A stretch of DNA of 43,719 bases from JAHEJX01 sp041605955 (GTDB lineage Bacteria; Actinomycetota; Acidimicrobiia; Spongiisociales; UBA5794), in assembly GCA_041605955.1 (NCBI GenBank), contig JBFIXI010000030.1, positions 1 to 43,719 on the forward strand. Reading direction: 5' to 3'. The notes under the pieces are model-generated. The model made no database searches, was not told the origin of the DNA, and saw nothing but the letters and a program-made list of their open reading frames with translations. Both the position numbers and the translations under genes were made by a program. Below, piece after piece: positions 24,133 through 30,870 of this stretch (position 1 is the first letter of the stretch; every line of letters begins with the position of its first letter).

Positions 24133-24582
24133 GTGGTTGATCTCCCTGACTACGTAACTGCGTCCGAGGTTCGGCGGGTTTGCTCCGAACTCGGGATTCG
24201 CGACTGGACCCAACTCGATGAGGCGGCGGTCCTGATCGAGGAGGCAAAAGCCATCCGGGCCGAGCTCGGTGGTGAGACGCTCGCGATCCCGATTGAAGAG
24301 TTTCGTCATGGGTTGGAAGTCGAGCTCGAGCACGGCTTGCGTTTCGCCGACGCCAACGTGACCAACAACCACCCGCTACTCACCGGCAAGATCGTCCTCG
24401 CCCATCTCAAAGAGATGCTCGACTACTACGTGCGGTTGCGGGTCGCCGAGTTGGAGGGCGACATGTTCAAGGCGCTGGTTTCCGAAGATGCCGCCGAGGT
24501 GGTCGCAGCCTACGTGGGAGTGATCGAGGCCCGTGCGGAGTTGGCACGCTCGGAAGGGCAGGCGCGCACGCAACAGGCTTGA
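24133..24582 (+). CDS. DUF5661-like hypothetical protein
   Basis: A 149-residue mostly helical, cytosolic protein. The central block GLEVELEHG, then VTNNHPLLTGKIVLAHLKEMLDYYVRL, resembles the DUF5661 family, where the conserved E-x-E-H, H-L-x-E and Y-Y suggest a metal site; a role is not known. The GTG at 24133 is preceded by a very strong AGGAGGAGGA binding site, immediately adjacent. It stands alone in a loosely packed stretch after the tRNA. The C-terminus is Glu/Ala-rich and probably disordered. Confidence 0.7.
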   Translation: MVDLPDYVTASEVRRVCSELGIRDWTQLDEAAVLIEEAKAIRAELGGETLAIPIEEFRHGLEVELEHGLRFADANVTNNHPLLTGKIVLAHLKEMLDYYVRLRVAELEGDMFKALVSEDAAEVVAAYVGVIEARAELARSEGQARTQQA

Positions 24583-24947
24583 CCTCGAGACGTATGGAGG
24601 TGCTGCTGCGTTCCCGAATCCGGCTCGAAACGCTCACGGGCCCTTGGTCGCTAGCAGGGGACTACCTCGCCCGGGGGCAACTCGAATCGATGGGCCGTGA
24701 AAGTCCGACGCACAGCGAGCCCGGGGCGGCCATCAACAGCGACCGAAGCGAACCGCGAATGATCTCGGGAACACGTCGAAGTACCTGCAGAACAGATTGC
24801 GGCAAGGTTCGTCGCGTACACGGGATCCACGCGACCAGAGCCGCGGTGATGCTGCGGGCATGACCCGATGCTACGGCGTGTCCCATTGCCCAGTCTCGAG
24901 GTTCCCGCTTAGCGCCCACGCACCAGCTCGACTCGGTTCGCAACTCA
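24583..24947. other. 365-nt stretch with no convincing gene
   Basis: No reading frame here shows family motifs or a start with a binding site. GC content and short-repeat character differ from the neighbouring genes. The segment around 24690-24830 (GCCGTGAAAGTCC, then GAACACGTCGAAG and ACAGATTGCGGCAAGG) is vaguely like the structured part of a group II intron, but no reverse transcriptase or domain V hairpin could be made. I call nothing here. Confidence 0.5.
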
Positions 24948-26111
24948 TCACCCCCGGGCCCCAAATGGGGCCTCGCCCACCGCCACGGCGACAGGGAGTC
25001 CCCACAACGACAGCTCGCGCACCTCTGTGAGGGTGAATCCGGCATCGACGAGCGACCGCTCGACATGGATGGGACGGCAGTCGAGCAGGCGGGGGAAGCG
25101 GTCGTGTCCCCATTCGTAAGCCCGCTGCATCAGCGGAGGCGGTTGATGCTTGCTGAGGGCCACCACCACCAGCCGGCCGCCTGGTCGGAGGACCCGCTGG
25201 CACTCGGTCAGGACTGTCGGGATCTCGGAAGCGTCGAACAGCTCGAGGGTGAAGCTCATGAACCCGGCATCGCAGCTGCCATCGGCGATCGGGAGGTGGG
25301 CGGCATCGCCCTGCACCACGGCACCAGTTCCAGAAAGGCCATGGCGTTCAAGCCGTCGGCGAGCGAGAGTGCACATCTTGGAGGAGAGATCAACTCCGAT
25401 GACCCTTCCGTCCGGTCCGACGGAGTCGGCCAGCTCACTGAGCGCGTAGCCGGGACCGCATCCGATGTCTAATACGGACTCATTCCGCTTTGCCGCCAGG
25501 GCGCTGAGGCCGGCAGCTCGGGCTGCGCCTCCCCAGAGACCTTCCAGTGCTCCGTAGAACGGGGCGATCCGGTCATACGTAGCTTGCGTTTCGGCGCGGG
25601 TCCCGAGCACGGGCGCGACGGTGTCGGTAAGAACGCCAACCGGGACTTGGGCGACGAGGGCGACCAGCGGAATCCGCTCGGCCAACAACCTCGGATGGGA
25701 TCCCAGCAAGTCCATCCCCAGCATCCGCCCTAAGAACCAGGCAGCCCACGGGTGCTCCCGCACATACTCGCCATGTACCCGCACCGCACGATCGATGTCG
25801 ACCACCCGGGCCAGGACCCGATACCGGTCCCGGCCCACCGTGATCGCGGCGTTCGGGTTCTGCTTCACGTTGCGGAACCAATCCGACCGATCCCCCCACG
25901 CTGCCGCCACGTACCACACCGGGGGATCTTCTTCGTGGCAAACCACCTCGAGAACCGCGGTCCGATCTCGTCCGCTGCGGCGACCCACATGCGACAACAG
26001 CAGCAACCGTTTCCCGAACAACCACCCCAACCGCAGACGAAACACAACGACCGGCGCTCTCAACACGGCCGTCAACCACGGCGGCGGCCGACGATCGACA
26101 AGTCGAGTCAC
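24948..26111 (-). CDS. fused deazaflavin-type nitroreductase and SAM-dependent methyltransferase
   Basis: A 387-residue two-domain protein. Residues 1-155 resemble the F420-dependent nitroreductase/DUF385 (Ddn) family: RLLLLSHVGRRSGRDRTAVLEV, then VWYVAAAWGDRSDWFRNVKQNPNA. Residues 165-387 are a class I methyltransferase with YDRIAPFY, motif I VLDIGCGPG at 213-221, GVDLSSKMC and a post-motif RVLRPGGRLVVVAL. One continuous frame covers both, with no internal start or stop. The GTG start lies 6 nt after TATCCT, so it is probably leaderless. Ddn proteins reduce substrates with F420H2 or bind menaquinone; UbiE-type methyltransferases also act on quinones. A quinone or other hydrophobic substrate is therefore a tentative common theme. 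Confidence 0.8.
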   Translation of the reverse strand: MTRLVDRRPPPWLTAVLRAPVVVFRLRLGWLFGKRLLLLSHVGRRSGRDRTAVLEVVCHEEDPPVWYVAAAWGDRSDWFRNVKQNPNAAITVGRDRYRVLARVVDIDRAVRVHGEYVREHPWAAWFLGRMLGMDLLGSHPRLLAERIPLVALVAQVPVGVLTDTVAPVLGTRAETQATYDRIAPFYGALEGLWGGAARAAGLSALAAKRNESVLDIGCGPGYALSELADSVGPDGRVIGVDLSSKMCTLARRRLERHGLSGTGAVVQGDAAHLPIADGSCDAGFMSFTLELFDASEIPTVLTECQRVLRPGGRLVVVALSKHQPPPLMQRAYEWGHDRFPRLLDCRPIHVERSLVDAGFTLTEVRELSLWGLPVAVAVGEAPFGARG

Positions 26112-26117
26112 CGTCGC

Positions 26118-26123
26118 AGGATA
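26118..26123 (-). promoter_or_regulatory. -10 element TATCCT, leaderless promoter
   Basis: On the minus strand TATCCT precedes the GTG of the fused nitroreductase/methyltransferase gene by 6 nt (GCGACG). Confidence 0.5.
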
Positions 26124-26515
26124 CGCCAGGCGGCTGTCGCCCCCGAGCCGGTATGGAAGGGTTGGGCGTCACATCCGGATAAGCGATCGTCCACCCCCGA
26201 CCACCACCCGGTGGCCCAAGCGCGGCTACGCATCGGGTTGTCTCGGTTCGCCGCAGTCGCTGCTCGAGATCCGATCGATGCTGGGATCGAAGAAGCTCAT
26301 GTAGTCGACGTCGGCGGGTTCGGCTGAGGCGACCGGGTGGCACCGAGGCATCGCGAACAAGGGGGCAGCCGGCGTAGCCGGGGTAGCGGCCGTAGATGCC
26401 TACACAGGCATCTGGCATGTCGGGGCTTCGTGCCTCGCGTTCGGAGGACAACCCCTCCATGGAACGCTTCGGGACCAAACGTCAACGGGCTCGCCCGCAG
26501 GTGGCAAGCAGGGGA
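26124..26515. other. 392-nt stretch with no convincing gene
   Basis: Open frames exist on both strands but none has a recognisable domain. A minus-strand stretch (about 26225-26340) reads EPADVDYMSFFDPSIDRISS before a stop and might be the tail of a decayed gene; upstream it loses any coding pattern. The stretch is otherwise unassigned. Confidence 0.45.
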
Positions 26516-26542
26516 GGTGGGGCTGACCTGGTCGGCCCCACC
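26516..26542 (-). terminator. GC hairpin after the amidase gene
   Basis: GGTGGGGC (26516-26523) pairs exactly with GCCCCACC (26535-26542); the 11-nt loop can pair further. It lies 12 nt beyond the stop codon of the minus-strand amidase gene, the position of an intrinsic terminator. There is no T-tract. Confidence 0.55.
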
Positions 26543-26554
26543 TGCTCGACTCGG

Positions 26555-27274
26555 CTACTTGCGGTGATCCTCGATGAACATCCGCAACAGCTCCAGCTGG
26601 TCGTCGGTGCGGTCGATCTGACGCTGGGCGCGCATCACGGTGAGGTCCAACCGGTCGACGAATACCAGCAGCTCGTCCAGATTGATCGTCTCTGCGATCG
26701 GCGGCGGCATGGGCACGTTCCCCTTGTCGGTCACCACGCTGGCGAAATGGGCGACGAGCTCGCCGAGCCACGCCAGCCGGGGTTTGACCCATTTGTTCTG
26801 CTCGGGACAAGTTATCTCACCGAATTCGATCAACATCTCGGCGATCGACGTGCGAGTCCAGGCATACCCGTAGTAGCCGCGCAAGTTGCCGGTGAAGTTG
26901 TCGGGCATGAACTGGAACGGCCAGAACTCGGAGTACAGCTCGCGCCAGGTGTCGGCTGCCGGGCGGTTCGAGCCCGGGGGAGAGCCGTCGGGATACCCAA
27001 TCGACGCTCCGGAGGCGCACGGGACATTCGAGCCGTCGAAGTGAAGTGACAAGGCCAAGTCAACGTCGTGTACCTCGTCGTAGAAGGCGTTCTCCCGAAT
27101 CACACTCACGCCGGCCTCGCGCAGTATGCCGGTAGCGACGTCGGCAACGAGTGGCGTCATCACGATCTCGGGGACGTCGATGCCGGGCGAGCCCGATGTG
27201 GGGGCACGCCCATTGCCGGAGTTGCGGAAACCGCCCTCGTGGCCAGCTTGGATCAATACATCTGCCGAAGCCAT
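26555..27274 (-). CDS. N-acetylmuramoyl-L-alanine amidase-like protein (amidase_3 fold)
   Basis: A 239-residue protein with the layout of zinc-dependent amidases that split the MurNAc-L-Ala bond of peptidoglycan. DVLIQAGHEGGF holds the first zinc His (H11), DLALSLHFDGS matches the SLHxD/N motif, and TSIAEMLIEFGEITCPEQ supplies the catalytic Glu. There is no signal peptide; the initial MASADVLIQAG leads straight into strand 1. It could be an endolysin-type enzyme, a cytosolic recycling enzyme, or exported another way. AAGGGGA lies about 6 nt before ATG 27274. The tail (about 195-239) is helical and charged. The second zinc ligand, usually Glu, is probably in PEIVMTP. Confidence 0.72.
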   Translation of the reverse strand: MASADVLIQAGHEGGFRNSGNGRAPTSGSPGIDVPEIVMTPLVADVATGILREAGVSVIRENAFYDEVHDVDLALSLHFDGSNVPCASGASIGYPDGSPPGSNRPAADTWRELYSEFWPFQFMPDNFTGNLRGYYGYAWTRTSIAEMLIEFGEITCPEQNKWVKPRLAWLGELVAHFASVVTDKGNVPMPPPIAETINLDELLVFVDRLDLTVMRAQRQIDRTDDQLELLRMFIEDHRK

Positions 27275-27379
27275 GACGTTCCCCTTCCACTCTGCAGTCG
27301 GGCGACTGACGCACGTCCGCTCACTCTAGGTCGTGGAGTCCCCACCCGGCCATGCACGCGGGGAGTTGACCGGCCGCCA

Positions 27380-28051
27380 TCACTCGACGTAGAGGTCGGC
27401 AATCACCGCATAGTGATCGCAATGCCCGATCCGGGCGGTGTGGGTGCTCAGCGGAACCAGCCCTTCGACAAAGACGTGATCGATACGCAACAGCGGCGGC
27501 AGCCACCAGAAGTACGACCAAGTGGGCTTGGTCGTACCGGCCGCGGCCGCAGCATCCTGAAAGCGCGCCGCCAGCCGCTTGTAGACGCCCCATGCAGGTG
27601 AGGCGTTCATGTCACCGACAATGACCCGGGCCATTCGTTTGGCGGCGGTGTACTCGAGAACATCGTCTACCTGCCCCCGGCGATTGCGGGCAGTCTGGCG
27701 TAGCGGCCACATCAAGGGGTTCTGGATGTGGACGTTGAGCACCTCGATGTCGCGCTCGAGCTGCGGCCAATGCCGCTCCCGCAACACCGCCCGCCAACCA
27801 TCGCGATGTGTCATAGGGAATCGGTCGACCTCGATCGGCCTGGTGGCAGCAATACCCATTCCGTGGTAGTCGCGCCGCGGGTCGAGGCGGCCGTGCGGCA
27901 GCTGCTGCTCGACGATGCGGGCCTGGGCCGGATCGAGCTCCTGGAACGCGGCGAGGTCGGGCTGCTCGCGCTGGAGTACCCGGCGTAATGAGCCGAGCTT
28001 GGCTCGCCCGTTGTATACGTTGGCGGTGAGGACCCGCAAAACCCGCTCCAC
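27380..28051 (-). CDS. endonuclease/exonuclease/phosphatase (EEP) family protein
   Basis: A 223-residue protein of the EEP superfamily, which includes DNase I, exonuclease III and sphingomyelinases. The motifs are in order: RVLTANVYNGR (metal/DNA Asn), AFQELDP (metal Glu), VEVLNVHIQNP-like EVLNVHIQNPL (His), VIVGDMNASP (Asp-x-Asn) and the terminal GHCDHYAVIADL (catalytic Asp-His). There is no signal peptide or membrane helix. RIDHVFVEG is typical of phosphodiesterase members. GTG 28051 is chosen; TAGGCT lies 9 nt before it. The substrate, whether nucleic acid or phospholipid, cannot be told. Confidence 0.88.
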   Translation of the reverse strand: MERVLRVLTANVYNGRAKLGSLRRVLQREQPDLAAFQELDPAQARIVEQQLPHGRLDPRRDYHGMGIAATRPIEVDRFPMTHRDGWRAVLRERHWPQLERDIEVLNVHIQNPLMWPLRQTARNRRGQVDDVLEYTAAKRMARVIVGDMNASPAWGVYKRLAARFQDAAAAAGTTKPTWSYFWWLPPLLRIDHVFVEGLVPLSTHTARIGHCDHYAVIADLYVE

Positions 28052-28060
28052 AGTGGCGTT

Positions 28061-28066
28061 AGCCTA
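28061..28066 (-). promoter_or_regulatory. -10 element TAGGCT near the EEP gene start
   Basis: TAGGCT on the minus strand is followed by 9 nt and the GTG. This spacing implies a leader of only 2-3 nt. No binding site is present. Confidence 0.4.
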
Positions 28067-28163
28067 TCGCTCGCCGGGAGCGGGTGGGCTTGGCTGCGGA
28101 GGCGCACGAGGCGGGCAGCCTCGTTAGAGTCAGAGCTTCAAGGTAACGGGCGGACTTCCCGAT

Positions 28164-28179
28164 GGACCCCACAGGGTCC
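28164..28179 (+). other. perfect tetraloop hairpin in the leader of the DUF6941 gene
   Basis: GGACCC (28164-28169) and GGGTCC (28174-28179) enclose the loop CACA, 44 nt before ATG 28223. It could be a regulatory or stability element of the leader RNA; a TAGAGT -10 candidate lies further upstream near 28127. Confidence 0.35.
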
Positions 28180-28222
28180 CGCACGCGATCAGCGGGTCCG
28201 GCGAAGTGCAACGGAGTGTGAG

Positions 28223-28630
28223 ATGCGATTGACCACGGCAATGCTTGCCGACGCCGCGCAGGTGCAGGGCGGCAAACTGTTCGTTCTGGGTGGCGGCTTC
28301 GACACAATCAGTGCCCGATCGTTCCCGGTGGTTCATCGCAGCCTGAGCGTCGCCTTGGTTGCCGAGATCCAGCCTGATGAGCGCCATCGGGATCTCGAGA
28401 TCGAGATCAAGCTGCTCGACGAGGACGGAGCAGAGATCGGAGTCCAAGCCAAAGGCAAGCTGCGAGTCGGCGCTCCGCCTAATCTCCCGCCGGGCTCCAC
28501 CAGCATTGTCCCTATCGTGAGCCCCTTCTACAACGTGAAGTTCCCGGAGGCCAAGGGCTACGTCTTCCACATCAGCTATGAGGGCGAAGAGCTGGCGAGA
28601 GTTCGCTTCCGTGTAGTCAAGGTTGACTGA
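28223..28630 (+). CDS. DUF6941-like beta-sandwich protein
   Basis: A 135-residue protein starting MRLTTAMLADAAQVQGGKLFVLGGGFDTI, the pattern of the DUF6941 family. It is predicted to be beta-rich and cytosolic, with no membrane or signal segment, and ends HISYEGEELARVRFRVVKVD. GGAGTG in front of ATG 28223 is a modest binding site. The stop overlaps the TTG start of pgsA by 8 nt, so translation is coupled to phospholipid synthesis. Function is unknown; the coupling alone does not define one. Confidence 0.75.
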   Translation: MRLTTAMLADAAQVQGGKLFVLGGGFDTISARSFPVVHRSLSVALVAEIQPDERHRDLEIEIKLLDEDGAEIGVQAKGKLRVGAPPNLPPGSTSIVPIVSPFYNVKFPEAKGYVFHISYEGEELARVRFRVVKVD

Positions 28631-29207
28631 CAACGCGAAGGAATCCGGATCCGCCTCTGCCGGCGTTCTCACCCTTCCCAATCTCGTCTCGATCGCCCGG
28701 CTGGCGCTCATCCCGATCCTGTGGTGGTGGATGGCCTCCGACCGGGTCGCCGCCGCCGGCTGGTTGTTGGGCGTCATCGGAGCAACCGACTGGATCGACG
28801 GATACCTGGCGCGTCGGCTCAATCAGGTCAGCGAGATAGGCAAGTTCCTGGACCCCTTGGCGGATCGGTTGGCGGTGGCCGCCGGAGTGATTGGTGGGCT
28901 GGTCTTCTCGATCCTGCCGGCGTGGTTCGCCTGGGCGATAATCGTTCGCGAAGCGATCATCGGGGTCGGGGCGCTCGCGATCGCCGCCCGGGCGCGCACC
29001 AAGCTTGCCGTGCGTCAGCTCGGCAAAGTGTCGACCGGCCTACTCTACGCCGGCGTTGCCTGGTACTTCATCGGCAAGGGCACGCCTTTCGACCCGCTGG
29101 TATGGGCCGCCTGGATTGCCGGCATACCAGGCTTGATCCTCTACTACATCGTCGGCGTCCAATACTTCCAAGACGCATTGAGGGTGGTGCGCCGCGCCGA
29201 GACGTAG
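28623..29207 (+). CDS. pgsA: CDP-alcohol phosphatidyltransferase, PgsA type
   Basis: A 194-residue integral membrane enzyme that transfers a phosphatidyl group from CDP-diacylglycerol to an alcohol, normally glycerol 3-phosphate, on the way to phosphatidylglycerol and cardiolipin. The CDP-alcohol motif is complete: DWIDGYLARRLNQVSEIGKF followed by LDPLADR. LPNLVSIARLALIP is the usual beginning. Five or six membrane helices are apparent. The start is TTG 28623 within the preceding gene. It corresponds to pgsA2 in the mycobacterial order that continues into gcvH and garA. The acceptor alcohol is inferred. Confidence 0.88.
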   Translation: MTDNAKESGSASAGVLTLPNLVSIARLALIPILWWWMASDRVAAAGWLLGVIGATDWIDGYLARRLNQVSEIGKFLDPLADRLAVAAGVIGGLVFSILPAWFAWAIIVREAIIGVGALAIAARARTKLAVRQLGKVSTGLLYAGVAWYFIGKGTPFDPLVWAAWIAGIPGLILYYIVGVQYFQDALRVVRRAET

Positions 29208-29224
29208 CGCTCTCCGATACCGCG

Positions 29225-29230
29225 GTAGAG
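29225..29230 (+). promoter_or_regulatory. -10 element TAGAGT upstream of gcvH
   Basis: TAGAGT lies 32 nt before the TTG start, leaving a short leader that carries AGAGAGGAG. No -35 box is clear. Confidence 0.4.
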
Positions 29231-29262
29231 TGCCGGTGGAGGCCTAGAGAGGAGCTGCGGCG

Positions 29263-29646
29263 TTGAACATTCCGGAAGATCTCCTGTACGCGGAAAACCA
29301 CGAGTGGGTGCGCCGCCAAGACGATGGCACGATCCGGATCGGGATCACAGACTTTGCACAAGATGCTCTGGGCGACGTCGTCTTCGTCGACTTGCCCGAC
29401 GTTGGCCGCGAGCTCGGATCGGGCGAGCCGTTCGGAGAGATCGAGTCGACCAAGTCGGTCTCCGACATCTATGCACCGACCAATGGTGAGGTGATCGAAG
29501 TCAACGCCGAGCTCGAGGGGGTACCGGAGCTGGTGAACCAGGACCCCTACGGGACGGGATGGATGATCGTGATGCGCCCGACGCCGGATGCGACGTTCGA
29601 TCATCTCATGGACCCGGCGGCTTATGCAGCCCACACCGCCGAGTGA
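29263..29646 (+). CDS. gcvH: glycine cleavage system H protein
   Basis: A 127-residue lipoyl carrier that shuttles the aminomethyl group between the P and T proteins of glycine cleavage. The lipoylation Lys64 is in IESTKSVSDIY. The preceding HEWVRRQDDGTIRIGIT and the following ELVNQDPYGTGWMI are standard. The TTG start is preceded by AGAGAGGAG 8 nt upstream. gcvT is encoded 5 kb downstream and the P protein is not in the window, so the system is split across the genome. Confidence 0.96.
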   Translation: MNIPEDLLYAENHEWVRRQDDGTIRIGITDFAQDALGDVVFVDLPDVGRELGSGEPFGEIESTKSVSDIYAPTNGEVIEVNAELEGVPELVNQDPYGTGWMIVMRPTPDATFDHLMDPAAYAAHTAE

Positions 29647-29689
29647 CCACCGCCTAGGCACCGCCTGCCAGCCCCACAACCGGTAAGTC

Positions 29690-29704
29690 TCAACTAGTAG
29701 TTGA
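29690..29704. promoter_or_regulatory. palindrome at the garA promoter, operator candidate
   Basis: TCAACTA-G-TAGTTGA is a perfect 15-bp palindrome with 7-bp half-sites. It lies where the -35 box would be, 11 nt before the TACCAT -10 element of the garA-like gene. A dimeric regulator such as one of the two nearby MerR proteins could bind here. Confidence 0.5.
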
Positions 29705-29715
29705 AGGTCCCGAGC

Positions 29716-29721
29716 TACCAT
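29716..29721 (+). promoter_or_regulatory. -10 element TACCAT, leaderless promoter of the FHA gene
   Basis: TACCAT overlaps the upstream ATG at 29720 and lies 7 nt before ATG 29729. It therefore favours the second ATG as the real start. Confidence 0.5.
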
Positions 29722-29728
29722 GCCTTCC

Positions 29729-30175
29729 ATGGACCGAGATAAGTCGAACCGGGATGAAGACGCGCCCGACGAGCTGGTCGCCGACGACATCACCGGGGTT
29801 GACGACGAGTCGACTGCGGCTTTTCGCCCGGTGCGACCCCCGGACGCCGGCGATGACGCACGCCGCGTGGCCGGCAAGTTCCGTTACGCCCTCGTGGTCG
29901 AAGGGGGCCCCCAGACCGGACTGACCTATGTGCTGGGCGATGGGGAGACATCGGCGGGGCGGTCCGCCGATTCTGACATCTTTCTGGCGGACGTGACCGT
30001 GTCCCGCCACCACGCAGTCTTCAAGGTGGACAGCGAAGGGCTCACCGTCACCGACCTCGGCTCCACCAACGGCACCTACGTCAACGGTCGGCGTCACGAG
30101 ATCGCCGCGCTGGCTCCGGGCGACGAGTTGATGCTCGGCAAGTTCCACCTCGTCGTAGTTGTCGGCGATGTCTAG
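29729..30175 (+). CDS. garA: GarA/OdhI-like FHA-domain protein
   Basis: A 148-residue forkhead-associated protein. In mycobacteria and corynebacteria GarA/OdhI, controlled by Ser/Thr kinases, inhibits 2-oxoglutarate dehydrogenase and activates glutamate synthase. The FHA core is at about residues 60-148: GRSADSDIFLADVTVSRHHA and GSTNGTYVNG give the phosphothreonine-binding Arg, Ser-x-x-His and Asn. The N-terminal tail contains DESTAAFR, close to the ETTSVFR phosphorylation site of GarA, with Thr kept at the second position. It lies between gcvH and a MerR gene as in Rv1826-Rv1828. The start is chosen from the -10 element. Orthology is strong by context; kinase control is inferred. Confidence 0.85.
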   Translation: MDRDKSNRDEDAPDELVADDITGVDDESTAAFRPVRPPDAGDDARRVAGKFRYALVVEGGPQTGLTYVLGDGETSAGRSADSDIFLADVTVSRHHAVFKVDSEGLTVTDLGSTNGTYVNGRRHEIAALAPGDELMLGKFHLVVVVGDV

Positions 30176-30869
30176 TCGATCCGCCGACCAGCGGAGCATC
30201 GGCGAGGTGATCACGACGTTGCGCGAGGAGTTCCCCGAGCTGAGTGTGTCCAAGATCCGCTTCCTCGAGGGGCAAGGTCTCATCGAGCCAGAGCGCAGCG
30301 CGTCGGGCTATCGGCTCTTCTCTCCGGAGGATGTGCAGCGCATCGCCTTCATATTGCGTGAGCAACGCGACAACTACCTGCCGCTCAAAGTCATCAAGTC
30401 GCGCCTGGCCTCGTGGGAGAGGGGCGACGATCCGGCCGATGTGACTCCATCGGGCCCGCCGCCGGAGTCTTACTTTGCTGCCTCCGGCCTCTCGATGACA
30501 CCCGAAGAGCTGATCAAAGCATCGGGCCTCTCGCCGCGCCACCTCAGGGAGCTGGTCGACCATGGCCTGCTCACGCCGATGGAGCTGCCGGAAGGCAAGG
30601 TCGTATACCGCGACGACGACCTGGCCATCGCCAGGGCGGCTCGTCGCTTGATCCGACAAGGGCTGGAGGGACGGCATCTGCGCGTCATCCGTCTGGCCGC
30701 CGACCGCGAGGTCGAGCTGCTGCAGCAGCTGGTGGCGCCTCTACTGCGCCACCGCAATCCGGACAATCGCCGCCGGGCCGCCCAGATCCTCGCTGATTCC
30801 GCCCATGCCGGCGCCCAGCTCGGAGAGTCCATCGTGCGCGCCCGGATCCGGCGCTTGTTGGAGCGTTAG
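30168..30869 (+). CDS. MerR-family regulator (Rv1828-like)
   Basis: A 233-residue MerR-family transcriptional regulator. The N-terminal winged helix is residues 5-80: IGEVITTLREEFPELSVSKI, then RFLEGQGLIEPERSASGYRL. A second similar helix-turn-helix segment follows at about 105-185 (LSPRHLRELVDHGLLTPMEL), so the chain may have two DNA-binding-like units rather than an ordinary effector domain. A basic helical C-terminus follows. ATG 30168 overlaps the FHA gene by 8 nt. It sits in the same place as Rv1828 next to garA. The palindrome upstream of garA is a candidate target. Confidence 0.85.
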   Translation: MSSRSADQRSIGEVITTLREEFPELSVSKIRFLEGQGLIEPERSASGYRLFSPEDVQRIAFILREQRDNYLPLKVIKSRLASWERGDDPADVTPSGPPPESYFAASGLSMTPEELIKASGLSPRHLRELVDHGLLTPMELPEGKVVYRDDDLAIARAARRLIRQGLEGRHLRVIRLAADREVELLQQLVAPLLRHRNPDNRRRAAQILADSAHAGAQLGESIVRARIRRLLER

Positions 30870-30870
30870 C

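Noticed and set aside
24690..24830. group II intron or RNase P-like RNA
   Set aside because: Only short word resemblance; no domain V hairpin, no reverse transcriptase and no consistent fold by eye.
25573..26478. 301-codon minus-strand frame across the start of the fused nitroreductase gene
   Set aside because: No domain; the overlapping frame encodes the DUF385 domain. Its upstream part covers the unassigned interval but has no coding pattern.
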